A stretch of DNA of 64,000 nucleotides from Desulforapulum autotrophicum. Lineage in GTDB: Bacteria > Desulfobacterota > Desulfobacteria > Desulfobacterales > Desulfolunaceae. Position numbers and translations under genes: made by a program. The stretch spans positions 1 to 64,000 of the forward strand of contig DYJE01000006.1 in assembly GCA_020723285.1 (NCBI GenBank), given 5' to 3'. The notes under the pieces are model-generated. The model made no database searches. It was given only the letters and a program-made list of their open reading frames with translations, and was not told the origin of the DNA. Shown in pieces: positions 47,074 to 56,222 of this stretch; position 1 is the stretch's first letter; the number at the start of each line of letters is the position of its first letter.

Positions 47074-47859
47074 ATGAACAACCACACCCTCAATGAACTT
47101 CTGGCCCAGGTGGCCCAGGGAACGCGAAGCGTCGAGGACGCGGCGACTCTTCTCAAACATATGTCCTCGGAAGACATTTCATTCGCAAATATCGACCACC
47201 ACCGGACCATGAGAAAAGGATTTCCCGAAGTGATTTTCGGGGAAGGCAAAACCTCCGCCCAGATCACCGGCATCATGGAACGGATGGCCGTTCAGGAACA
47301 TGTGGTCCTGGCGACACGGGTGGACGCAGCAAAAGCTGAGGACATTCTGAACACCTTTCCCGAAGCCTCGTACCATGCGGATGCGCGCATGGTGATCTGG
47401 AAGAAAAAAGACCCGGACATCACGGGCAACGGAACCATCCTTGTCCTTTCCGCCGGAACCTCCGACATCCCCGTAGCCCGTGAAGCCGCCCTCACAGCCC
47501 GGATGATGGGAAACCGTGTGGAAACCGTGTTCGACGTCGGCGTTGCCGGCATCCACCGGCTTTTCCGGCATAAAACCCTCATCGAAGAAGCCGCCGTTCT
47601 CATCGTGGTGGCGGGCATGGAAGGCGCGCTTCCCAGCGTGGTGGCGGGCATGGTCAGGAACCCCGTCATCGCCGTTCCCACCAGCGTGGGCTACGGCATC
47701 AGTCTGAAAGGCATGACCGCCCTCTTCGCCATGCTCAACTGTTGCAGCTCCAACGTGGCGGTGGTGAACATCGACAACGGTTTCGGCGCGGGCTACATGG
47801 CGTCATCCATCAATCATATTAAAGTAAAAGAAGGGGCGATCTCCGATTCCCCTTCCTGA
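47074..47859 (+). CDS. larB: Nickel-pincer cofactor carboxylase LarB
   Basis: A 261-residue protein of the LarB family, which carboxylates and hydrolyses nicotinic acid adenine dinucleotide in the first step of nickel-pincer nucleotide synthesis. The N-terminal part (FPEVIFGEGKT) and the AIR-carboxylase-like C-terminal part (VLSAGTSDIPVAREAA, GMEGALPSVVAGM, SVGYGIS) match, and Cys223-Cys224 provides the expected catalytic cysteine. LarA, LarC and LarE are not in the window. It starts 46 bases after the HD-GYP gene and may share its transcript. Confidence 0.9.
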   Translation: MNNHTLNELLAQVAQGTRSVEDAATLLKHMSSEDISFANIDHHRTMRKGFPEVIFGEGKTSAQITGIMERMAVQEHVVLATRVDAAKAEDILNTFPEASYHADARMVIWKKKDPDITGNGTILVLSAGTSDIPVAREAALTARMMGNRVETVFDVGVAGIHRLFRHKTLIEEAAVLIVVAGMEGALPSVVAGMVRNPVIAVPTSVGYGISLKGMTALFAMLNCCSSNVAVVNIDNGFGAGYMASSINHIKVKEGAISDSPS

Positions 47860-48049
47860 AAATTCAACTCTTCGACAACCGAAAAGAGAAGCAGGATGAA
47901 TTAAAGATGCGGTTTATCCATCTCATGCTTCATTTCATCCGAATAATCTGCTATGGATTCAAAATGTTTGATCATCCCCTATGGGAAACTCCATGAATCT
48001 GTAATTCTCATCAGAGAGTATTGTTTTGAACCGGAAGAGTGAAAAACGT

Positions 48050-50041
48050 ATGAGTTTGATTTTGCCAATAAATATCCAGAACCTTTTAACCTGCAATGGT
48101 GTAGAATCCCCACGCGTGGAATTCAAGGGAACCTGGGATGAGAAAACAACAGGTTATCAGGTTATTAAAACCATATGCGCCTTTGCCAACGATCTTCAAA
48201 ACCTGAACGGCGGATACATCGTGCTTGGTGTTGAAGAAGAAAACGGAAGAGCAAAATTCCCACTCAAGGGGCTGACGCCAGAGAAAATGGATCCCATCCA
48301 AAAATGGGTGCGAGGTCATTGCAACCAGATCGATCCGACATACCAGCCCGTGTTTTCACCTGAAGTCGTGAATGGTCAGCTTATTCTTGTCATCTGGGTC
48401 CCTGCTAGCGACACACGGCCCCACCGTGCGCCTGATCATGAAAAGGGGGATAGAAAATTTTTTGTCAGAATAGGTTCGGAGTCCGTTGATGCTGAAAAAA
48501 ACGGGGTTCTTGGACAGCTTCTTCAACTAACCGCAAGAGTTCCTTTTGATGATCGCCGAGCGCTTACCGCCCGAACCGAAGATTTGAGGGAAAACAAAGT
48601 CCGTGAATATCTGCGTAACGTAGGCAGCGGGCTGATTGATGAATCGAATACCAGGGAACTCTACAGAAAACTCCGAATCGCTGTCCCTGTAAACGGGCAT
48701 GATGTTCCGAAAAATATCGGTCTGCTGATGTTCAGCGATGATCCCGACAGGCAGGACGCACCATGGTTTCCCGGCGCACGGATCGAGGTGGTTCAATTCG
48801 CCGGATCAGAGTCAGGCAACGTGATCGAGGAAAAAATCTTTCGCGGCGGCATCCACGAGCAGGCCCAGGATGCGTTGCGATACATGGAAGGCATATCAAG
48901 CGCCCATATTGAAAAACAGTCCTCCTCGTTCCAGGTCAAAGGCTGGATAAGTTTCCCCATTCCAGCATTAAGGGAAGCTCTGGTCAACGCCATTTATCAC
49001 AGAAGCTACGAGGGTGTACCTGAACCCGTGAAGATCTATTTCTACCCGGACCGGATCGAAATCATCAGTTACCCAGGTCCTGTTCCAGGCATCCAGAAAA
49101 AACATCTGACTCAAGGGTCTGCGATCCCCCCGGTCCCTGCACGAAACAGACGAATCGGAGAGTTTCTGAAAGAACTTAAACTCGCCGAAGGACGAGGCAC
49201 CGGATTACCCAAATTATACAAAACCATGAGGGAAAACGGATCTCCGGACCCCCGGTTTGATTTTGATGATGATCGAACCTATTTCAGAGCCACCCTTCCG
49301 GCCCATCCTGAGTATGTGGCCATTTCAGCCATGCGGGATGCGGCCCATCTCAGAGCCATAGGCAACGAAGCGGACGCTTTCAAACGAATTGAAGAAACCT
49401 GGAATCGTATGCCCGCATCCCCCACGCTGACTGCTGAATTGATAAGACTTCTCGGCAATCAGGGCAAATCAGGTCATGCGGAAACCATCTTTAAACAATT
49501 CAGGGAGTCGACGTCCATTTCTTTCATACCCTTCGTAACCAACGCCCTGATCGATGTGCTTTTGGACGCCGGGCGACTCGAAGCAGCCGGCAAACTGATC
49601 GAAACACTGCCTCAGTATCTTGAAAAAAATGACGCCATCGAAGCGGCCATCCGGGCAAGGCGTCTTGGTCGCCAGGAACTTGCTCATCGTTATTTTGAAA
49701 GAGCGGGAGACACGGTATTGCATGATTCACGAGCCTTGCATGAATTCGCTCAGACAAAAATCAAACTGGCCAGAAAAATCACGGATCAGAATGTCAAAAA
49801 AATGGATCGTGAAACCCATCGCCGCCTGTTGCTTGAAGCCAAGGAACTGCTTGAACGTGTCGTTCAAACTGATTCGGACAGGATCAGAAAAGGATGGGCA
49901 TGGTTTAATCTTGCGACGGTCAAGAAGAATCTAAAATACCCTTCGCAGGAAATTACGGATGCTTACACACAGGCGGCGGTGCTTGTTCCGGAAGAGCAGC
50001 GTTTTGAAGACGGCCTGAATAAATGGGCTGAAAACCATTAA
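48050..50041 (+). CDS. AlbA_2 / GHKL-ATPase / TPR-like fusion protein
   Basis: A protein of 663 residues. The first ~140 form a Schlafen AlbA_2-type nucleic-acid-binding domain (ESPRVEFKGTW, then IKTICAFANDLQNLNGGYIVLGVE and RKFFVRIGSES). The middle has an HATPase_c_4-type domain with ALREALVNAIYHRSY (N box) and EGRGTGLPKL. The C-terminal ~240 residues are all helical and repeat-like, probably TPR. AlbA_2-HATPase proteins are widespread and often annotated as regulators; some related proteins occur in defence loci. The helical C-terminus is a less common addition. I choose the ATG at 48050 over a TTG at 48026. No partner gene is next to it. Confidence 0.75.
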   Translation: MSLILPINIQNLLTCNGVESPRVEFKGTWDEKTTGYQVIKTICAFANDLQNLNGGYIVLGVEEENGRAKFPLKGLTPEKMDPIQKWVRGHCNQIDPTYQPVFSPEVVNGQLILVIWVPASDTRPHRAPDHEKGDRKFFVRIGSESVDAEKNGVLGQLLQLTARVPFDDRRALTARTEDLRENKVREYLRNVGSGLIDESNTRELYRKLRIAVPVNGHDVPKNIGLLMFSDDPDRQDAPWFPGARIEVVQFAGSESGNVIEEKIFRGGIHEQAQDALRYMEGISSAHIEKQSSSFQVKGWISFPIPALREALVNAIYHRSYEGVPEPVKIYFYPDRIEIISYPGPVPGIQKKHLTQGSAIPPVPARNRRIGEFLKELKLAEGRGTGLPKLYKTMRENGSPDPRFDFDDDRTYFRATLPAHPEYVAISAMRDAAHLRAIGNEADAFKRIEETWNRMPASPTLTAELIRLLGNQGKSGHAETIFKQFRESTSISFIPFVTNALIDVLLDAGRLEAAGKLIETLPQYLEKNDAIEAAIRARRLGRQELAHRYFERAGDTVLHDSRALHEFAQTKIKLARKITDQNVKKMDRETHRRLLLEAKELLERVVQTDSDRIRKGWAWFNLATVKKNLKYPSQEITDAYTQAAVLVPEEQRFEDGLNKWAENH

Positions 50042-50077
50042 ACATTCAAAAAAATCGTCGGATCGGCCAATCATTCC

Positions 50078-50104
50078 TTGACAATTCCGCCATCAAAGTA
50101 TAAA
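50078..50104 (+). promoter_or_regulatory. Promoter of the ilv leader
   Basis: A consensus -35 TTGACA (50078-50083) is followed by TATAAA at 50099-50104 after 15 bases, or by TAAAAG after 17. A transcript from here would begin about 25-30 bases before the leader-peptide start. Confidence 0.65.
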
Positions 50105-50138
50105 AGAGACAAATTACAATAAATTCAAGGTATTTTAA

Positions 50139-50231
50139 ATGAACCGTTACAAAGCCATTCTAAGCATCGTCGTCGTCCTGATCAGCCTGACAGGCATTGT
50201 CCCTGTCCTGGGCGTCATCCGGGTCGGATGA
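50139..50231 (+). CDS. ilv operon leader peptide
   Basis: A 30-codon open frame with AAGG eight bases upstream of its ATG. Sixteen residues are branched-chain: 5 Ile, 7 Val and 4 Leu; codons 7-17 include nine of them, starting ILSIVVVLISL. It lies between a promoter candidate and the ilvD terminator and ends 39 bases before that terminator's stem. By analogy with enterobacterial IlvL/IlvG leaders, ribosome speed through these codons reports the supply of charged tRNA-Ile, -Val and -Leu. The peptide itself has no expected function. Confidence 0.88.
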   Translation: MNRYKAILSIVVVLISLTGIVPVLGVIRVG

Positions 50232-50310
50232 GGTAGATAATGGCTTGACATAACCCAATCATTTCAACATAAAAAGCCGTTATCAGCCGAAAACTGATAA
50301 CGGCTTTTTT
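50152..50310 (+). promoter_or_regulatory. Branched-chain amino acid attenuator
   Basis: Four segments fit a classical attenuator. Segment 1 (50152-50159, AAGCCATT, leader codons 5-7) pairs with segment 2 (50239-50246, AATGGCTT). Segment 2, extended (50236-50246, GATAATGGCTT), pairs with segment 3 (50274-50284, AAGCCGTTATC; one G-U). Segment 3 is the 5' arm of the terminator formed with segment 4 (50294-50310). A ribosome stalled in the Ile/Val/Leu codons covers segment 1 and lets 2:3 form, so transcription goes on; a ribosome at the stop codon covers segment 2 and lets 3:4 form. The pairings are seen in the sequence; the mechanism is inference from known attenuators. Confidence 0.85.
50271..50310 (+). 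terminator. Intrinsic terminator before ilvD
   Basis: A 16-bp perfect stem AAAAAGCCGTTATCAG / CTGATAACGGCTTTTT with a seven-base loop, followed by further T residues. It stands between the leader peptide and the ilvD ribosome-binding site. Confidence 0.93.
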
Positions 50311-50333
50311 AATTTTTAATGGAGAAAGCAAAC

Positions 50334-52001
50334 ATGAAAAGTCAGCAAGTGAAAAAAGGAATCGAAAGAGCCCCCCACCGTTCGCTGTTCAAAGCCATGG
50401 GCTACACCGACACCGAAATCGAACGGCCGCTCATCGGAATCGCCAATTCCGCCAACACCATCATTCCCGGCCATGTCCATCTGAACAAGCTTGTTGAAGC
50501 GGTCAAAGCCGGAATATACATGGCGGGGGGAACCCCCATCGAGTTCGGCATCATCGGCGTCTGCGACGGTATCGCCATGAACCACACGGGCATGAGCTAC
50601 TCCCTGGGCAGCCGGGAGCTGATCGCCGACTGCGTGGAAGTGGTGGCCACCGGCCATGCCCTTGACGCCCTGGTGATGATTCCCAACTGCGACAAGATCG
50701 TGCCCGGCATGCTCATGGCCGCGGCGAGACTCGATCTGCCCACGATTTTCGTCAGCGGCGGCCCCATGCTGGCCGGGCGGCATCCCAAGAACCACAATAA
50801 AAAGGTGGATCTGATCACCGTGTTCGAAAGCGTGGGAGCTGTCCTTTCAAACAAAATGACCGAAGAGGAACTTCACTCCATCGAAGACGCGGCATGCCCC
50901 ACCTGCGGATCCTGCTCGGGCATGTTCACGGCCAATTCCATGAACTGCCTGACCGAAGCCATCGGCATGGGACTTCCCGGCAACGGCACCATTCCGGCCG
51001 TTATGGCGGCAAGGGAACGTCTGGCCAAACAGGCGGGGATGAAAATCATGGACCTTCTGAAAAACGACATCCGTCCCTCAAACATCATGACGGAAAAATC
51101 GTTCAGAAACGCTCTGGCCGTGGACATGGCCCTGGGATGCTCCACCAACACCGTGCTTCACCTGAAAGCCATCGCCCATGAGGCGGGAGTCGACATCAAT
51201 CTTAATCTGATCAACGAAATCAGCAAGATCGTCCCCCACCTCTGCTCCCTTTCCCCCGGCGGGAAAGACCATATCGAGGACCTGAACGCGGCGGGAGGTA
51301 TCCAGTCCGTTCTCAAAGTCCTTTCAGACCAGGGGCTGATCAACGGCGAATGCATCACCGTCACCGGTAAAACCGTAAGGGAAAACACGGCGGCCTGCAC
51401 GGTTCTGAACGAAGACGTGATCCGGCCGTTCCATTCGCCGTATCATAAGGAAGGCGGCCTGGCCGTTCTTTTCGGCAACCTCGCCCCCGACGGATGTGTG
51501 GTCAAACAGTCCGCCGTATTGGACAGCATGCTTCGCCACAAAGGCCCGGCACGGGTGTTCAACTCCGAAGAGGAAGCCAGCAAGGTCATCATGGGCGGCG
51601 GTATCCGAAAAGGCGACGTCATCGTCATCCGTTACGAAGGTCCCATGGGTGGTCCCGGCATGCGTGAAATGCTGACCCCCACCTCGGCCATCGCGGGCAT
51701 GAAGCTGGACGATTCCGTGGCGCTCCTCACCGACGGACGTTTCTCGGGCGGTACCAAAGGCGCGTCCATCGGCCATATTTCGCCGGAAGCGGCCCACGGC
51801 GGCCCCATCGCCATCGTCAAGGAAGGGGACATCATCGCCATCGACATCCCGTCCAAAACCATCACACTGGAGGTTTCGGATGAAGAAATTCAAAACAGAA
51901 TGAAAGACTGGAAAAAACCCGCTCCGAAAATCACCCGAGGCTATATGGCGCGTTATGCAAAGCTGGTGTCATCGGCCAGTGAGGGAGCCATCGTTAAATA
52001 G
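50334..52001 (+). CDS. ilvD: Dihydroxy-acid dehydratase
   Basis: A 555-residue Fe-S dehydratase that makes 2-keto acids from dihydroxy acids in Ile and Val synthesis. Cluster ligands are seen in [12 protein letters not shown] and [19 protein letters not shown]; the C-terminal [19 protein letters not shown] motif is also present. I prefer the ATG at 50334, with GGAG nine bases upstream, over the ATG at 50319. It is the first structural gene after the attenuator. Confidence 0.96.
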   Translation: MKSQQVKKGIERAPHRSLFKAMGYTDTEIERPLIGIANSANTIIPGHVHLNKLVEAVKAGIYMAGGTPIEFGIIGVCDGIAMNHTGMSYSLGSRELIADCVEVVATGHALDALVMIPNCDKIVPGMLMAAARLDLPTIFVSGGPMLAGRHPKNHNKKVDLITVFESVGAVLSNKMTEEELHSIEDAACPTCGSCSGMFTANSMNCLTEAIGMGLPGNGTIPAVMAARERLAKQAGMKIMDLLKNDIRPSNIMTEKSFRNALAVDMALGCSTNTVLHLKAIAHEAGVDINLNLINEISKIVPHLCSLSPGGKDHIEDLNAAGGIQSVLKVLSDQGLINGECITVTGKTVRENTAACTVLNEDVIRPFHSPYHKEGGLAVLFGNLAPDGCVVKQSAVLDSMLRHKGPARVFNSEEEASKVIMGGGIRKGDVIVIRYEGPMGGPGMREMLTPTSAIAGMKLDDSVALLTDGRFSGGTKGASIGHISPEAAHGGPIAIVKEGDIIAIDIPSKTITLEVSDEEIQNRMKDWKKPAPKITRGYMARYAKLVSSASEGAIVK

Positions 52002-52081
52002 TTAAATAGGAAAAGATTCGATGAAGCGTCACGGCCAAACCGAATCGGAATCTTGATATATCAATTGGAAGGGAAAAAACC

Positions 52082-53776
52082 ATGAAACTCACAGGCGCAC
52101 AGATCCTGATGAAAGTATTCGAGGAAGAAGGGGTTGACACCATTTTCGGGTATCCCGGCGGTGCCGTTCTCGACATCTACGACGCCCTTGACCGGACCGA
52201 GATCAATCACGTGCTGGTTCGCCACGAACAGGGTGCGGTTCACGCAGCGGACGGGTACGCCAGGGCCGCCAACAAAACCGGCGTATGCCTTGTAACCTCG
52301 GGCCCCGGTGCCACCAACACCGTCACCGGCATCGCCTCGGCCTACATGGACTCCATCCCCATGGTGATCATCACCGGCCAGGTTTCAAGCCATCTCATCG
52401 GAAACGATGCGTTTCAGGAAGTGGATATCGTAGGCATCACCCGCCCATGCACCAAGCACAACTACCTGGTGAAGGACATCCACAAACTGGCGTCGGTTTT
52501 GAGGGAAGCGTTTTACCTGGCCCGGAGCGGACGCCCCGGCCCGGTTCTCGTGGACATTCCCAAGGATGTGTCGAACCTGACCACGACCTATGAAAAACCC
52601 CAGGTGGGCAGCAAAATCGAGATGCGTTCTTACAAACCCACGTACAAGCCGAACATCAAGCAGGTTCAGAAAATCGTGAGCCTTCTGAAAAAGGCGAAAA
52701 AACCCATCATCTTCTCCGGCGGCGGAGCCATTCACTCCGGTGCTGCCGAGGCACTGACCGAGTTCGCCCGGAAAACAAAGATCCCGGTGACCTCGTCGCT
52801 CATGGGTTTAGGGGCCTTTCCCGGAACCGATCCGCTGTGGCTGGGCATGCTGGGCATGCATGGAACCTACAGGGCCAATCTGGCCGTCAGCACCTGTGAC
52901 CTGATGATCGCCATCGGCGTAAGGTTCGACGACCGGGTGACAGGAAAAACCGACGTGTTCGCCAAGAATGCCACCATCGTTCAGATCGACATCGACCCCA
53001 CGTCGATCCACAAGAACATTCCGGTGGCCGTTCCCATCGTGGGCGACTGCCGCATGGCCCTTGAAGAGCTGAACAGCCTCATCGACAACGAAAACATCGA
53101 TGACCTCTGCAACGAACGGGACGCCTGGTTCGCCCAGATCGAAGAATGGAAAAACACCAAACCCCTGGCCTACGAACAGGGTGAGGCCATCAAGCCCCAG
53201 TACGTTATCGACAAGTTTTTCGAACTGACCAAAGGCGAGGCCATCGTGACCACGGAAGTCGGCCAGAACCAGATGTGGGCGGCCCAGTACTACCATTTCA
53301 ACAAGCCGAACCACTTCATCACCTCGGGTGGTTTGGGCTGCATGGGATTCGGTCTTCCCGCCGCCATCGGTGCGCAGATGGCCTGCCCGGACAAGATCGT
53401 TGCGGACATCGCCGGTGACGGCAGCATCCAGATGAACATCCAGGAAATGGCCACCGCCGTTCAGTACGGGCTTCCGGTAAAGATCATCATCCTGAACAAC
53501 CGGTATCTGGGCATGGTTCGCCAGTGGCAGGAGCTGTTCTATAAGAGAAGGTACGCCTCCACCACCCTCGACCACAACCCGGATTTCGTGAAACTGGCCG
53601 AAGCCTTCGGAGCCCTGGGCTTACGGGCAACCAAACCCGAAGACGTTGAGAAAGTACTCAAGGAGGGTCTGGCCTCGCCGAAAACCGTGATCATGGAATT
53701 CATCACGGACCGTGAGGAAAACGTGTATCCCATGGTTCCGGCGGGCAAAGCCATCACGGACATGCTGCTTGTTTAA
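52082..53776 (+). CDS. ilvB: Acetolactate synthase, large subunit
   Basis: A 564-residue ThDP enzyme that condenses pyruvate with pyruvate or 2-ketobutyrate. The catalytic Glu is in LVRHEQGAVHAADGYARA; the ThDP/Mg site reads GDGSIQMNIQEMATAVQ...LNN; the FAD-binding middle domain is present. GGAAGGG precedes the ATG. The regulatory subunit gene follows after 101 bases. Confidence 0.96.
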   Translation: MKLTGAQILMKVFEEEGVDTIFGYPGGAVLDIYDALDRTEINHVLVRHEQGAVHAADGYARAANKTGVCLVTSGPGATNTVTGIASAYMDSIPMVIITGQVSSHLIGNDAFQEVDIVGITRPCTKHNYLVKDIHKLASVLREAFYLARSGRPGPVLVDIPKDVSNLTTTYEKPQVGSKIEMRSYKPTYKPNIKQVQKIVSLLKKAKKPIIFSGGGAIHSGAAEALTEFARKTKIPVTSSLMGLGAFPGTDPLWLGMLGMHGTYRANLAVSTCDLMIAIGVRFDDRVTGKTDVFAKNATIVQIDIDPTSIHKNIPVAVPIVGDCRMALEELNSLIDNENIDDLCNERDAWFAQIEEWKNTKPLAYEQGEAIKPQYVIDKFFELTKGEAIVTTEVGQNQMWAAQYYHFNKPNHFITSGGLGCMGFGLPAAIGAQMACPDKIVADIAGDGSIQMNIQEMATAVQYGLPVKIIILNNRYLGMVRQWQELFYKRRYASTTLDHNPDFVKLAEAFGALGLRATKPEDVEKVLKEGLASPKTVIMEFITDREENVYPMVPAGKAITDMLLV

Positions 53777-53877
53777 CGGCCTTGGGCCGCCCTGTTGACA
53801 TGGGTGGCCACAACGAACGATGAAAGACGACATGCGTCTCACCACGTCTCTTTCATATAAATATAAGGAAACGAACG

Positions 53878-54363
53878 ATGAGCGAAAAAAAACACATACT
53901 GTCCATCCTGGTTGACAACGAGCCGGGAGTTCTTTCCCGGATTGCCGGGCTTTTTTCAGGCAGGGGTTACAACATCGAAAGCCTCAGCGTGGCCCCCACC
54001 AACGATCCAGCGGTGTCCCGCGTCACCATGGTGACCGTGGCCGACGAAGACATCATGGAGCAGATCAAGAAACAGCTCCACAAGCTGATCAACGTCATCA
54101 CGGTTCACGACCTCACCGGCGCAAATTTCATCCAGAGGGAGCTTGCCCTCATCAAGGTGAACGCCAAAAGCGACAACCGTGAGGAAATCCTCCGGATCGT
54201 GAACATTTTCAGGTACAAAATCGTGGACGTGGCCCCGGACAGCTTCATCATCCAGGCCACGGCCAAAGGGGACAAACTGGACGCCTTTATCAAACTTTTA
54301 ACCCCCATGGGTATAAAAGAGATTGTCAAAACAGGCAGTATTGCATTATACAGAGGCAACTGA
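53878..54363 (+). CDS. ilvH: Acetolactate synthase, regulatory subunit
   Basis: A 161-residue regulatory subunit. The N-terminal ACT domain reads ILVDNEPGVLSRIAGLFSGRGYNIESLSV, the valine-binding region, and the C-terminal domain follows from ~80. AAGGAA precedes the ATG. The last ~30 bases contain CAGGCAGT, which can pair with the arm of the downstream terminator. Confidence 0.95.
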   Translation: MSEKKHILSILVDNEPGVLSRIAGLFSGRGYNIESLSVAPTNDPAVSRVTMVTVADEDIMEQIKKQLHKLINVITVHDLTGANFIQRELALIKVNAKSDNREEILRIVNIFRYKIVDVAPDSFIIQATAKGDKLDAFIKLLTPMGIKEIVKTGSIALYRGN

Positions 54364-54433
54364 AAAGATGTTTGATTTGAGCACTGCCTGTCTTATCTTT
54401 GAGCAACAAAGGATTCAGGCAGTGTTTTTTTTT
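54332..54433 (+). promoter_or_regulatory. Conditional terminator between ilvH and cimA
   Basis: The stem CACTGCCTG (54382-54390) / CAGGCAGTG (54416-54424) has an inner CTTTG/CAAAG stem and is followed by nine T residues, ending just before the cimA ribosome-binding site GGAG. A second CAGGCAGT at 54332-54339, inside the end of ilvH, can pair with the same 5' arm, giving an alternative, non-terminating structure. A ribosome finishing ilvH would mask that copy. This may set the ratio of ilv to cimA-leuA expression. Confidence 0.65.
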
Positions 54434-54443
54434 GGAGCAGTTT

Positions 54444-56036
54444 ATGACAAGCACCCATTTGTTCGACACCACCTTACGAGACGGGAGCCAGGGCGAAAAC
54501 ATTAATTTCACCCTGGAAGACAAAATCAAGATCGCCCAGAGACTCGATGACATCGGCATTCACTACATCGAGTGCGGCTGGCCCGGCGCGAGCCCGGCAG
54601 CCATGGAATTTTTCCTGAAAATCCAAAATATTCCCCTGAAACAGACCAAGGTCACGGCGTTCGGTTCCACCCGGCGGCAAGGCATTTTTCCGGAAGAGGA
54701 TGCCAACCTTCAGGCCCTCATCGAATGCGGTGCCCCGGTGATCACCCTTTTCGGAAAAACCTGGGACCTCCATGTGGTGGAGATCATGGGCAACACCCTT
54801 GACGAAAACCTCAAGATGATTGAAGACAGTGTGGCCTTCATCAAACAACACGGAAGGGAGATGCTGTATGACGCCGAACATTTTTTCGACGGCTACAAGC
54901 ACAATCGTGAATACGCCGTCGAGACCCTTCTGGCCGCCGCACGAGGAGGAGCCGACGCCCTGGTGTTCTGTGACACCAACGGCGGCTCACTGCCCCATGA
55001 GATCACGGAAATCATGGAAACCGTGATCCCGATCATGGACGCAAAAGGGTTCAAGGACATGCGCTACGGCATCCACGCCCACAACGACAGCAACATGGGG
55101 GTGGCCAACGCCATTGCGGCGGTCCGGGCCGGTGCCTCCATGGTACAGGGCACCATCAACGGCTACGGCGAACGATGCGGCAACACCGACCTCACCTCGG
55201 TGATCCCCATCCTATGCCTCAAGATGAACGATTCTTGCATGAGCGAGGGGAATCTCAAAAAGCTGAAAAGCCTTTCGCGTTTCGTCAGCGAGACCTCCAA
55301 CATGGTGCCCCTGGCCTCCCGCCCCTTTGTGGGACGGAGCGCCTTCGCGCACAAGGCAGGCGTCCATGTCAGCGCCATCAACAAGAACCCCATCGCCTAC
55401 GAGCACATGGACCCGGCCCTTGTGGGCAATGTGCGGCGCGTTCTTGTTTCGGACCAGTCGGGCAAGAGCAACATCGAGTACAAAGCCAAGGAACTGGGTA
55501 TCGACCTGGATGAGGACGATTTCGATACCCGGAGGTTTGTGACGGAAGTGAAGCTTCTGGAACAGGACGGTTACCAGTACGAGGTGGCCGACGGGTCCCT
55601 CAAGATCCTCATGGACAAGTTCAGGCTGAAATACAAGCCCCGGTTCGAACTGGAAGCCTTCCGGGTCACGGTGGAGAAAGACAAGGAAAGGCCCTGCTCG
55701 TCCCATGCTCTGGTGAAAATCATGGTGGACGGCCAGCGTGAAATCACGGCCGCCGAAGGAGCAGGCCCCGTGAGCGCCCTGGACAACGCCATCCGGAAAG
55801 GGCTTCACAACTTCTACGGGCAGATCGGCAACATGCACCTGGTGGATTTCAAGGTCCGCGTCATCGACGGCAGCGAAGGCACCGAAGCCAAAGTTCGTGT
55901 GCTCATCGAAAGCCGCGACGAAGACGACACCTGGACCACCGTGGGCGTATCCGAAGACATTATCGAGGCGAGCTGGCAGGCCCTGGAAGACAGTTTCCAG
56001 TACAAGCTGGCCAAGTCTCTGGAACATAAAGATTAA
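54444..56036 (+). CDS. cimA: (R)-citramalate synthase
   Basis: A 530-residue enzyme that condenses acetyl-CoA with pyruvate to citramalate, the threonine-independent start of isoleucine synthesis. HLFDTTLRDGSQGENINF opens the TIM barrel; ECGWPGASP and DAEHFFDGYKHN are typical of CimA rather than LeuA; HAHNDSNMGVANA carries metal-binding His residues, and a LeuA-dimer regulatory domain closes the protein. GGAG six bases upstream fixes the ATG at 54444. Confidence 0.93.
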   Translation: MTSTHLFDTTLRDGSQGENINFTLEDKIKIAQRLDDIGIHYIECGWPGASPAAMEFFLKIQNIPLKQTKVTAFGSTRRQGIFPEEDANLQALIECGAPVITLFGKTWDLHVVEIMGNTLDENLKMIEDSVAFIKQHGREMLYDAEHFFDGYKHNREYAVETLLAAARGGADALVFCDTNGGSLPHEITEIMETVIPIMDAKGFKDMRYGIHAHNDSNMGVANAIAAVRAGASMVQGTINGYGERCGNTDLTSVIPILCLKMNDSCMSEGNLKKLKSLSRFVSETSNMVPLASRPFVGRSAFAHKAGVHVSAINKNPIAYEHMDPALVGNVRRVLVSDQSGKSNIEYKAKELGIDLDEDDFDTRRFVTEVKLLEQDGYQYEVADGSLKILMDKFRLKYKPRFELEAFRVTVEKDKERPCSSHALVKIMVDGQREITAAEGAGPVSALDNAIRKGLHNFYGQIGNMHLVDFKVRVIDGSEGTEAKVRVLIESRDEDDTWTTVGVSEDIIEASWQALEDSFQYKLAKSLEHKD

Positions 56037-56055
56037 AATGCTATCTTGACAGTTT

Positions 56056-56195
56056 GCCTCCGGCGGCCCTCCCGGGGGGCCAGATTTTAAAAATCTGGAC
56101 AAATGAATATGGGAACGGCAGGCTTCAGCAGCCAAAGCCATCACCCGTTTGTCAAACTTTTCAAAAGTTTGGCCCCCGGCAGGGCCGCCGGAGGC
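56056..56195. repeat. 140-bp palindromic repeat upstream of leuA
   Basis: A perfect 15-base terminal inverted repeat, GCCTCCGGCGGCCCT at 56056-56070 and its complement at 56181-56195, encloses two palindromes, CCAGATTTTAAAAATCTGG (56080-56098) and CAAACTTTTCAAAAGTTTG (56153-56171). It ends 27 bases before the leuA start. A related copy in the other orientation follows leuA at 57795. Confidence 0.8.
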
Positions 56196-56222
56196 CACCA
56201 TCGAAACATAACGGAGCATTCT

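Noticed and set aside
54361-54505. Possible second leader peptide after ilvH (frame starting MFDLSTACLIF)
   Set aside because: Branched-chain codons are not enriched and there is no ribosome-binding site; the region is better read as a terminator.
56103-56222. N-terminal extension of leuA from 56103
   Set aside because: It would translate the palindromic repeat; the ATG at 56223 has a good ribosome-binding site and gives the standard LeuA start.
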